Shown here: piece by piece, positions 10,786-20,900 of the stretch
Position numbering within the stretch: position 1 is the first letter of the stretch
Layout of the letters: each line of letters begins with the position of its first letter
Assembly: GCA_019828595.1 (NCBI GenBank)
Contig: JAHQRK010000006.1
Coordinates: 496,001 to 560,000, forward strand
Origin: Aphanomyces cochlioides
Taxonomy: Eukaryota > Oomycota > Saprolegniomycetes > Saprolegniales > Verrucalvaceae
Direction of reading: 5' to 3'
DNA: 64,000 bases
The notes under the pieces: model-generated
Database searches by the model: none
Seen by the model: only the letters and a program-made list of their open reading frames with translations
Told to the model about the DNA's origin: nothing
Program-made: the position numbers and the translations under genes

Positions 10786-12660
10786 AGCAATTGGGATCAC
10801 TGGAACATCTCATGCAGGGTCGGATCACATAACGTACATTCGCAATACGTGTGCTACCTAATGGCTTGAGCTGGTGTCCATTTTTCGCATAGTGGCGGCC
10901 ACCGAGGAAAAAATAGTCGAGGATTTGCCTTGGTGCCGCGTCTGTCGTCCTTTTGCCAGTTGTTTGGGGTTTATAGAAACCACTGAACCCTATAAACCCT
11001 TTCACCCCTGAGGATGTGACTTCAGGGTGGAAATTGTTTTGTATAATCATTCGCACGCATATCCTAGACAGAAATCAGTAGCTCATGCAATTTGAAGTTG
11101 ACACATAAAACATGGACTTCCCATTGTTCATGTCGCGTTGGCGATGACATTAATGCTGTACTGTCATGGCCAACGCGAATTGAGCTCGACGTTGTATTGA
11201 ACGATGACAAAAAGGCCGAATCGAACGACCAAAAGGAAATCCACTCGAAGCTAAGAATTAACATCATGGTGAGGCTTTGAAGGACGGCAACATGACCATC
11301 CGCCAGGCGTTTGCTTGACGATGGAATTCAAATCTGATGTGCTGTAATACTACAAAGGACCGCAATATGCCAACGCAATCCGATAGTCTAAGCTACGAAA
11401 TGATGGGTTTTCATTGGCTAATTTGAACCAATCATTTCTCACCGATCGAAAAATGACATATTTCATTGGATCATTTTAGCCAATCATATCTAAGAATATG
11501 ATTCAAAATGACTCTGATTGGTCGAAAAAAATCATAAACATCAAAATGAAAATAATTTAGGGCAGGTCTGGATGCAAAAATACCATTATTCGAAATATGC
11601 CATATTTTGAGTGTCTTGGCAACACTCTAGTGTGTAGACTGTGATAAAAGTATAGAATCTTTAGGTTCGTGAATGGCGATGACAATCTTGAAGCTCAGAG
11701 TCCCTTGACTTTGTCAACATGTCAAGAATGAAATGCATGTTATGTTAACTGTCTTGTACTACTTCAAAGGAGAATGAGCGATATGACTGCTGAACACTCG
11801 GAGAACAGTGTTAAGATTGTGATACAAGAACTTGGGACGATCATTTGTTTCAATTTGTCCACATGGGAGAACTCTTGGCTGTCTTTGTCTCCTCATGAAA
11901 AACTTACTTGAATTCACATGGATGAAATGTCCATTGAACTGTCCAACCCTCTGATGCAATACCCCCCCTGTGTGTACACTTACATGTGTTTAACCCCTAA
12001 ACCCCTTTATCCTGTCCCAGACAAAGAGGTCGTCGGCATGGGAGTTGACTAATCCGATGATTAAGCAGTTCATGTATCGATTTAAAGCTGCTCTCGACGA
12101 CTGAATTGCACAGAGATCTTATTCTGAAGGCGATTTAGACAGCCCCGGACCTGGCAGGAGATGAAGATGAAATTATACTAAGACCAGGAGGGCGACACTA
12201 TGGAGCTTCTATTTTAACATCCGCAGGAACACGCCATGCTACCTTTGGTCAATTTTTACCCCAAAAGTCGTAAATTTAATGCTACAAATCGTAATTGCTC
12301 ATCCAATTTATGCAAAGGACATCGAGAGAGTCGGCATACCGTACAGACGCTTGCCACAGCCACAAAGTTTACATCCCTTCTTGGCCATCTGGTGAAATCA
12401 CATGTCGATGTCGCCTTTAAAAGACATCAATTCAACACATTTGGCCCTTCAGCTCACTGTCGAAAGCATCTGGAAGGCTAATAAGTCCTTAGAGAGCACG
12501 ATACAGCGGTGGCGCTCCCTCTACTCCGACAATCTCTCAATGGCCAAGGCGTGTCTTTTTACAATTCTTCAAGTTGCAGTTTACTGTTCGAGTAAACTTA
12601 GGGCTAGGTGTGCACTTTGCCTTTTTGGCTGATCCGTCGATTTCTTCATTTGGCAACAAG
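10786..12660. other. Intergenic region with hairpin and CCAAT-rich tract
   Basis: No gene model is supported. A 17-bp hairpin lies at 11133-11178 (see separate entry). Between 11400 and 11530 the pentamer ATTGG or its complement recurs at least six times in an AT-rich setting. Frames at 12240-12560 look weakly coding (for example a run with LPQPQSLHPF) but I could not splice them into a gene. A minus-strand frame at 11759-11959 and another at 10766-11056 have no recognised content. Confidence 0.4.
11133..11178. repeat. Hairpin, 17-bp stem
   Basis: TCGCGTTGGCGATGACA at 11133-11149 pairs with TGTCATGGCCAACGCGA at 11162-11178 (one mismatch) across a 12-nt loop. It could be a tiny foldback element or a structured transcript end. 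Confidence 0.5.
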
Positions 12661-13696
12661 ATGGAAATCAACAAACTCTTCGGCGTGGATGGCCAAGTCG
12701 TGCTCATCACGGGCGGCTCGCGCGGCATCGGCAAGATGATGGCCGAAGGATTTGTCCGCAACGGCGCCAAGGTCTACATCTCGTCGCGCGACAAGAAGGC
12801 GTGCGACGAAACGGCCAACGAACTGAACGCGATCGGTCGGTGCCGTCCAAATGCCGTTGTAATCTAAAGCTTTTATCTAGGACGTGGCCAGTGCATTCCC
12901 GTACGATCGAATCGTGTTTAGAAACAGAACTCATCACTCCCCTGAATTTTATCTAGATCCCAGAAGATTTGAGCACGATTGAAGGCTGCCAACGTCTTGC
13001 CACGGCGTTGCAAGAACGCGAATCCAAGCTCCACACGCTGATCAACAACTCGGTTGAGAAAATGTTGTGATATATGTCAGCTCATGGAAGAGTAGGGTAT
13101 TGCATGGGGAGGCGGATTCCCAACGCATGACAAGAAGGGCTGGAACAAAGTGATGGATCTCAACTTGACGGCGCCATTCTTCTTGACGAAATTCTTGCTC
13201 CCAGTTCTCCAAACCAACGCTCGCGTGATCAACGTCGGCTCCATCGCGGGTGTCATGCCGCAGAAAATTGGCACTTTTGCCTACGATACATCGAAAGCCG
13301 CCGTCCACCACTTGACCAAAGTGCTCGCTGCGGAATTGGCGCCACTCAAAATCAATGTCAACTGCATTGCGCCTGGCCTTGTGCCAACGAAGATGAGCAA
13401 ACAAATTGTTTTGGTCACTGGCAAAAAGTAAGAAATCTACCATGCATCGAACCGCTAAATGACGACTCTAGATTTGAAGTAATGGCTGGCGAAGGAATTC
13501 CTCTCAGCCGCCCTGGTCTACCAACAGACATGGCTGGCGCTGCTCTCTTTTTCGGTACGGCTATTTTCAAGTCCTTAAATGCTTATCTGGGATTGGCGTA
13601 GCTTCCCCTGCGTCTGCTTGGATCACTGGAGCTGTCTTGGTCGTCGACGGCGGTCAAGTGAATGCCGCTCGCTCTGGTGGCGAATCTAAATTGTAA
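12661..13696 (+). CDS. Short-chain dehydrogenase/reductase (FabG/RhlG-like)
   Basis: A classical SDR of 266 aa, probably an NADP(H)-dependent 3-oxoacyl-(acyl-carrier) reductase or related carbonyl reductase. Six exons (12661-12835, 12881-12900, 12957-13052, 13096-13427, 13472-13554, 13602-13696) are joined by introns of 43-56 nt and give an exact frame; exon 2 is only 20 nt. Residues 17-24 are TGGSRGIG, the cofactor loop. Asn120, Ser146 (GSIAG), Tyr160 and Lys164 (YDTSK) form the catalytic tetrad. The structural NNAG motif reads NNSG at 95-98. The C-terminus ends with TGAVLVVDGGQ. The nearest family resemblance is to the bacterial RhlG/FabG group and its eukaryotic homologues. No targeting peptide is obvious, so the protein is likely cytosolic. 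The substrate is not predictable. Confidence 0.93.
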
Positions 13697-13834
13697 GCTG
13701 GAAGTGTCAGCTCACAATCGACGTTTATCTTGATTCTATACATCATTGAATGACTTTTAAGCCTCGTAACAATGAAATCTTTGCTGCAATTGATCCAAAA
13801 GTCTGTGTTTGATGTTGTCCTTTAATTGATAAAT

Positions 13835-14242
13835 CTAAAAATACACTTTCATGGCATCGCGGCGGCCAAGCGGCGTCAAAAGTAGACCCCAAGTCCCTGC
13901 AATGTGAGGAGAACGCTTGACGATTGACTTGATTGATGTATTCAAACGCAGAACCAGTAAACATCCAACAGTCAAGACGAAATTGCCCGTCTTGGCCCAA
14001 CCAACGAGCCCGAGACTGTCAGGTGTGGCGCTGACGACTGTGTTTAAATCGGATTTCATGCTCTTGACCATGAAATACGACAAGCTCCTGCGTGTTTGGG
14101 GCAAGGAGTCGAAGAGGTCAGCTATCGCCGGTGCATTTTTAATATTTTATGGTTCCCAGGTCAAATCAAACAAGTTGCGACCACGAGATGAAATCGATTT
14201 TGGCTCAAGTACTTTGAAATGCGCATTGAACGTTGTCGTCAT
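13835..14242 (-). CDS. Small membrane protein, 115 aa, unknown
   Basis: I do not recognise this protein. An ATG at 14240-14242 starts exon 1 (14182-14242); a 60-nt intron (14122-14181, GTCGCA...GATAG) joins to exon 2 (13835-14121), giving 115 codons plus stop. The middle has a hydrophobic segment (GNFVLTVGCLLVL) that could be one membrane span, followed by a basic tail (TPLGRRDAMKVYF). The gene is convergent with the SDR, with 138 bp between stops. The unspliced alternative starts from a non-ATG codon, so the spliced model is preferred. Confidence 0.55.
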
Positions 14243-14596
14243 AAGCAAAATGCTTTAGAATACTACTGCTGAAGCAATTCAAGCTAAACTGAAGTGCAAG
14301 TCACTTGACGAGGCAGTGTGCACATTGTCGTTGCAGGTACAAACACAATATTTCAAGTGAAATGGCATCAAATTACTTAAGATGGATTTGAAATATCTCG
14401 TGGAGAAGAAGATGGAGGCCATTGAAAAGCTCGTCTTGCAAGTATGTCGAGCGGACTTGTCGTGATGCCAATAGTCTCGGTAGAACGAGTCATCGAATCC
14501 CGAAGAGCACAATTATCCCGCCACTCTTTCCCGATTGCCCACATTTCTTGCCTTGATTGACAGGTTCTCCATCTTCAAGTGATCTCTAACAGATAA

Positions 14597-16177
14597 ATGA
14601 ACAACTTTAGGATAATGCAACTGCATTCCAGCGCAGTCGAGGCAACGAAACGGCCGCCACCAATTACAAACCAGTCAAATAACCTGCCAATATTGCCGCA
14701 AACGGTGGAGGATATAAGCCAAGTCAAGCAATTGAAAACCCAAGTGAAAGAGCTGGAGGCCAAGCTAGAAGAGCATAAAGATAAATATCTCCAAGCTGAA
14801 ACAAAATTGCACCGCGAGCTGAATGCATTAAAACAAGAATGCACAACCCAGAACCAAACAATCATGAACGCGCATGATAAAATTCAAGCCAGTCAGAAAG
14901 ATCTCGTCCACGCAACGCAAGAATTGGAGACAGCTCAATGTAAAATTGAATTACTGCAGCAGGAGTGTCATCGCCACGACAAAACTCTTCCTAAAGCACT
15001 CGATGCGAGGGACAGTATTAGCAAACAGGTAGAATAACCACGATTCGACCTGATGAGTGATTCCGTTAGCTGGTCGAGCGTGATGCCACCGTCTGCCAAC
15101 TGAAATCGGAAATAATGAACGCAAAGCAGCAACTTGATAAGCAAACGAATCAAGATGTTCAAGAAATCACAAAAGAGCTGGCCAATGCGCAGGATAAAAT
15201 TGAGTTGCTCCAATCCAAGATCGAGCAGTTTGAGATGCTAGTTGCTGGATATACAGAGGAGGACGATGCACTCGTCCACCGCATTGAGCGATGGTAAAGA
15301 ATCCTCCCTACCGCAAATTAGCCGACACAACTTGACCAGGATGGAGCAAAATCACGATCAAATTATTTCCATCGATGGAATTACGAGCTTAAAAGTGGCC
15401 AAATACATTCAGCAAGCCTTCGAAAAGCTCACGAATCAATTGTAAGTTTGATAAATCCCATAGAATGTACGCCTCTTTTCAAGGCAATTAATTTCAGTCG
15501 ATTATTCGCAAGCCCATGAAAAATTGCAAATCGAGGTCCAAGACGCAGAAGCGCGCGTCAACTCTGTAGAAGTGGAGAAGTCATCTCTGGAAAAGTATGC
15601 CAATTTCAACCGACCACGACGACTTGACTATTGATTCAATTAGAATTGCCCACGAGCGTCTTGAAAGAATTGAGCAAATGCGCATGGACGCCGACGAAAA
15701 AGATGTCCGGATGGCAATGCGAGAGGCAGAGTTCCACCAGATGATAACAAATCTCCACCAAGAAATTGCATACCACTTAGACTGCATCGAGCAGCTAAAA
15801 AAGGAAAAGCGTGAACTTATCCAGAGCCATGAATCGAATGAAGTACACGCCAACAATGTTGCAGTTCCTGAGCTGGATAAATTCATGCTTAGGTATTGGA
15901 AGCGATGGATAGCTACGAAGAAGTGTTGAAGCAAGAATTCCACACAATGAGACAAGCGTTTGAGTTCAAAGCAAAGCAAGCGGCCGGACTGCTGGAATCT
16001 CAGGAAAAGAAACACTTCCAACAACTCCAAGACACGATGCGAAAATATCGAGACGAACGCATGGCAGCGGAAGTCCAGCTCAACAAGTTCAAATGCGAAA
16101 TCAACGTTCTCCGAGAAAAATGTAATTTCCTCGAAACGAATCGCCTTCCACCTTACGCAAATGAGTCGAAAGGCTAA
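14597..16177 (+). CDS. Long coiled-coil protein, about 450 aa
   Basis: Six exons (14597-15028, 15070-15293, 15340-15441, 15484-15594, 15644-15842, 15893-16177) join with introns of 41-50 nt into one open frame of 450 codons. Almost the whole product is heptad-rich Glu/Lys/Gln helix (for example QVKELEAKLEEHKDKYLQAE), without a recognised globular domain. Such proteins usually serve as scaffolds in centrosomal, flagellar or vesicle-tether structures; which one cannot be told here. The start is uncertain: an upstream ATG at 14383 opens a short coil-like frame that may be a first exon, but no clean in-phase donor links it. The 3' end faces the 104-aa coiled-coil gene with only 7 bp between stop codons. 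Confidence 0.75.
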
Positions 16178-16184
16178 ATCACAT

Positions 16185-16499
16185 TTATGATTTCACTGGC
16201 AAATCCTGCAATTCTGCATCCAAAGATTTAATCTTCTTGGTTTTCTTTTCAATCTGAGCGTCTGCGGCTTCCATGTCGCGTAGAATTTGTTCTCGTCTAG
16301 CGTGGAGACGAGCGAGTATATCACTTTGTTGCTTCTTGAACGCTTTATGAACAAGATGACGGGCATTTTCAATGGCTTGAACTTGCTGCTCCTTGATACT
16401 CAATTGGGAAACTCCATCTTCAAACGTTCTCGATGCTTCTTCACAGAGCTGGCTCTGACGTGGAGTCACGATGCAGTTCAGGATGCTCGATGTGCTCAT
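16185..16499 (-). CDS. Small coiled-coil protein, 104 aa
   Basis: Unrecognised. A single exon starts at ATG 16497-16499; the longer frame to 16523 begins with a non-ATG codon. After a short N-terminus the protein is predicted helical throughout, with heptads such as ARREQILRDMEAADAQIEKK. It is tail-to-tail with the larger coiled-coil gene; the transcripts almost certainly overlap at their 3' ends. It might be a partner of that protein, but this is only suggested by position. Confidence 0.65.
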   Translation of the reverse strand: MSTSSILNCIVTPRQSQLCEEASRTFEDGVSQLSIKEQQVQAIENARHLVHKAFKKQQSDILARLHARREQILRDMEAADAQIEKKTKKIKSLDAELQDLPVKS

Positions 16500-16734
16500 T
16501 TTTGTCTGAAGTGTGAAATCCAATAATTAATTTGATTGGTTAAATACATTACATTTTATTGATTTTGATTGGCTTAAATTATGGACTGAATTCATTTCAT
16601 TGGCTGAATCTCAGACGGAATAGGAATTTCATGCAAAGAAAACTTTTGATTGGATAAAAATTTGGATCAGATAAAACTTTGATTGGCTAATTATTTATGA
16701 AATGGATTCTGATTGGTTGTTTAAGAAAAACTGT
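16500..16734. promoter_or_regulatory. CCAAT-rich intergenic tract
   Basis: ATTGG (CCAAT box complement) occurs about eight times in 235 bp, mostly as GATTGG(C/T)TAA. It lies upstream of the 104-aa gene and downstream of the 360-aa gene, so only the former could use it as a promoter. Similar clusters occur at 11.4, 28.1, 58.5 and 61.8 kb. Confidence 0.4.
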
Positions 16735-17817
16735 TTACAATTCCTCATCCGACGAAGAGTCGTCGGAGTCGTCATGCTTGTCAACGATGGTCTGGTAGCC
16801 CGAGCGACGATGACGCTGAGAGATAGAGGGCAGGGTGATCAACAACAATAGCGCCAGTATGATGGCTGAGCCGTAGACGACAACTACCGTGTGATCAGAA
16901 ACATTTTTCCACTGGACGCGGAATGAAACTTGACTGGCATTGGTCCCTTCAAAGCAGAGTGGGGTGTTCTGGACTAGATTACAATTGCTTCCCAAGCTGA
17001 AAAGGTCTTCGGACGTTGCGTTGGCCCAATTGTCTAGCACTGCTGTTTCACTAGAGCCAGCAGACTTCGTGCTGATCTCAAATGCCATTGCATAAGCTTC
17101 GACCAGTGCAACTCCATTGTGATCAATCAAATTCCATGCACCGGCCATCACACCACGCAATGAAAGATGATCTGACTCCACACATTGTCGTACACGATTC
17201 TTCAGCACTGCGGCATATGTGTCAGCTGACAGCCTAAATGCATCCTGAACAGGGTGTGGAATTGTGTTGACGAGACCACGATATTTCAAGATATTTGAGT
17301 CATCGGGGCTTGTAATGTTCATCTTGGTCGATGCAGATTCAATAGAAAAGTCATTGTTGAACGTGTGAGTGCTGCTTCCACGTCCGTGCCCATAGAGAAT
17401 AGTTTCCCCTTCACCGCAGCGAATTCTGAGTTCTTGAACAAATCCACGAGCCACTGCACTCACATTTGCGCCGGGGTAGCAATCCAAAGCTGGAAGAGAA
17501 TGCATTTGAAGGCCAAATCCGTGCTGGAGAATTTTATCGTTGAAATTTGAGACTTGCAGACCAAACAACTTGGCCAAGGTGTCGTGGTTATTGTCAAACA
17601 GGGTCTTTGATGCACAAGATGCTGATGACTGTTGATGATTCGAGATGAAGTTAAAGGATACCAGCAAAGAGGCATTCAGAGGTTGATCTTCCTTGACACT
17701 TTTCGTCCATTGTAGTAGATTGACCACTGTGTTGTATGACTTGGCTTTATATTCGTCATGATAAGTTGCATGTGCAAGTACCATCAAGGCGGCAATCAGT
17801 GTAGCACGGTGGAACAT
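16735..17817 (-). CDS. Secreted-pathway type I membrane protein, 360 aa
   Basis: Not recognised as a named family. The single-exon frame starts at ATG 17815-17817. Residues 1-18 (MFHRATLIAALMVLAHAT) form a signal peptide. The lumenal/extracellular part of about 290 residues has several N-X-S/T sites and paired Cys. A membrane span follows at about 312-334 (VVVYGSAIILALLLLITL), then a short cytosolic tail that starts with basic residues (RHRRSGY) and ends in an acidic Ser/Asp run (DDSDDSSSDEEL). The tail's SGYQTI stretch and acidic cluster resemble endosomal sorting signals. A lysosomal or endosomal membrane glycoprotein is a reasonable guess. Confidence 0.75.
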   Translation of the reverse strand: MFHRATLIAALMVLAHATYHDEYKAKSYNTVVNLLQWTKSVKEDQPLNASLLVSFNFISNHQQSSASCASKTLFDNNHDTLAKLFGLQVSNFNDKILQHGFGLQMHSLPALDCYPGANVSAVARGFVQELRIRCGEGETILYGHGRGSSTHTFNNDFSIESASTKMNITSPDDSNILKYRGLVNTIPHPVQDAFRLSADTYAAVLKNRVRQCVESDHLSLRGVMAGAWNLIDHNGVALVEAYAMAFEISTKSAGSSETAVLDNWANATSEDLFSLGSNCNLVQNTPLCFEGTNASQVSFRVQWKNVSDHTVVVVYGSAIILALLLLITLPSISQRHRRSGYQTIVDKHDDSDDSSSDEEL

Positions 17818-17957
17818 TGGAAAGAGGACTGTGGTAAATGACGATTGATGAAAGAAGTGCTTACTCTACGTGCAGAGGCCAAGCGCTCCACATTGTTTTC
17901 TCAAAACTCTATTTCATTTGTAACTGCTAGGAGTTACATCGGTGGTCAATATTAAAA

Positions 17958-20900
17958 TTATATGTCTTCTGTCATGAGAACAGACAATTTAAGCTTTTTC
18001 TGCCGAAGAAGCGTGATGGGATTGCGTAGTCGGACCACACGGCTATTTGGCAGTGGACCTTGCGGTTTGATCGTAAAGGCTCGATAAATACTGTACTGCG
18101 AACCCTTTTGAGATGCATACTCTAGTTCTTGCACACTCATTTCAAAATTGGTCTTGTCGACTGTTGATGTGCTCTTGACTTCAATGAATTCGGTTCCGCC
18201 TGATGCATGGTGGATACAGATATCATAAGGAGACCCCGTTTCTTCGTCTTGGTTGACCCATTCAACTTGCCTTGATGGATATTCTCCACATAGTAGTTCG
18301 TAAACATATTGCTCGCCCACACGACCGATCGCAAATTTTGCCTCATCTGTGAGAAGATTTGGACGAAATTGCTCGAAGTCGGCGTGACCATCAATTAAAC
18401 GAAGACGCTTTGAAGCTGGCATGTCATGGAGATTGGTGTGTGGCCGTTTGTACGTTAGCAATGGTAATTCGGGCTGTGTTTCTCGCGTTCTTACAAACTG
18501 GGTAATTTCAGATGCCAGCTTGGGATTCCATAAATGAGATGTTACTTTGAGAAGCACTTGGGTGTAGTTGATAGGTTCATTAGCATAGAGCTTGCCATCT
18601 TTGAGAGCGACTGGGACTGATTCAGCAAAACTTGATGAATCCAAAGTGTATTCAAGACGTAAGTTCTGCACTTTCCAGCACTGCAATGCATGCAAGAAAG
18701 TGTCGAGAGGTGGCTGTAGACTCATTAAATAAATTGATATTGATCATCTAGCGTACCTCAACCCAGCGATCTGAATTAGAACTGCGAACATATTGCATTG
18801 CCAAGTGGAGGTTTGTTGTGAGTCTTTCCTGCAGGTCGAGATCTTGAATAGCACTACAACAACTTGATCAGGGATAGTAACAAGCATAGGACGTACTTAT
18901 CATAGAGAATTGATGTTGTCATGGGCAAAATTGGTACTCCCCAGAGTTTTAGGATATCGTGATAAATTAGAGGTAAGTCCAGAGCATGGGGGTGCTTGAC
19001 TTGGGAGGACCCAGTCACATAAACGGATGAGAAAGGAAAAAATCCTTGTGACTGCGTTGGCAGTCGAGAGATTGAGACTTGTCGTGGCGACCAAACGTCC
19101 AGTAAGTATGACAATAATTCCTTTACAGAATCATAGTCAATATCTTCAGATTGTATTGCACTTTCAAAGATAGAATTCCATTCCTCGGCATTGTCATTGA
19201 TATCTTGCTCCAAGAATATGCCGAACCGCCACAGTCCAGAAAATTCAACATTCTTCGGGTGTTGGATATCAACAAATATCTTGGATTTTATTGAATAACA
19301 CCATGATGGTACGGAGCTCACCAAGAGCGGTTGATCGCCAAAAGATACTAAACGACCAGTCACTGTCGTGAGAAAAGGAATATACTCAATTTCAGAGGGA
19401 AATTCGTTGAAAGCCTGACTGGCCAACACCTTTATTTGACCAATTCTCTCGTCTGGAGATGTGGCCGTATTCAATGCTGTCAAAATAGTACTTCGCGTGG
19501 GTTTGACTGGAACACCAAGATCAATAAAAAATGATTTCAAGGCCTTGGGATATGTTGGTCTTAATGCAATTAAATGTGGGCACGAGGTTGACGCTTTCCA
19601 TATCAATTGCCGAGGAAACTTCTTTTGGTCATTGACAGGTATTAGAGGTGTCGAAGTAAAAGCTCTCTGAATTTTGGGTAAATATTCAGGCTGTGCAGCG
19701 ATCAAATCTTTCAGTTCCATAAAGCAAATCATGGCTTTATCTAAGGGGATATTTGATTGAAGAAGAGTTATGTAGTCTTCAAATCCCACTGTTGATTTTA
19801 TAGACAGAGCAAGGGCCAATTCACGGTTGAGTAAAGTGGGAGAAGGGAAATATTCCATCAAATCGGCTGGAACGTTCAGATATGTTTCATTTGGTATCAT
19901 ATAGGTTTTCTGTTGCTGCGAAGTTGCCACAGGAAGCCACGCCGATTTTTGCAATGTACTAATAATCGACGAGTATGTTGAGAGCTCGATAGTCCAATTG
20001 CGATCTAAATACTGGAGAAGTGCCGATGCTACAGAAATATCTTGTTTTTGTATGATAATTTCGAGAATCGATTCAAGGCCAGGGCAAATATTTGCTTGGT
20101 TCAATGATAGGAAGACTTGAACACCACAAAATTGAAAGAACGAGAACGTTTGAGCATTCCAAGGGATAAGATGAATATGTTCCATCCGGGGAAAGGAAAG
20201 TTGAGGAGGCAATAAGTACAATTCTGGAGTGCTTAGCAGTACCATGGCTTTCGAGATTGTCTCAACTTGAATCGCCTGGCGAATAATCTTGATAACAGAA
20301 GTGGATAATGGTTGTTCAAGGTGCAGATGGAGACAAAAATTAAGAGCTTTAATGTGATCATTTTTGGAAGATTTTGTTTTCATCAAGGGTAATAAATGAT
20401 ACTGAAGGACATCTTGCCTTGTAAGCTGTTTTACACCTAGAATAGCCAGGAATCGAATAGTTCTTGGATGAAGAGCATGAATCCATTCCGGATGTAAGAT
20501 ATTCATTTCCTCTGAAAATGGAACCTGAATCGTAAAAGATTCCACAGGGTAAAATAGATTTTGACGCAAAGACTTCAAAGAATACTGGGAATGATCAGAA
20601 GTCTGGACGGGAAACAATGTCAACGGAATTACTTGGGCAGCAATTGGATTTAAGCATGCCAACAAATCGATAAATTGTGCATACCAAGCAAGCGTCAAAT
20701 TTTGTTTACTGGAGACAGTCTTTGCTATTTGGATCAAGTGAGTTGAGTTCCAAGGCAAAATGCCCAATGCTTTTTTCAGCTGAACAATTCGTTAGTCATG
20801 AAAAAGAATTGATAGAATACCTGAGAGGTAAGATGTTGAGCAAACACGGGGTGGATAAGGCGCTTACGACATGATTCCCATAGCAATTCATCCGATACTA

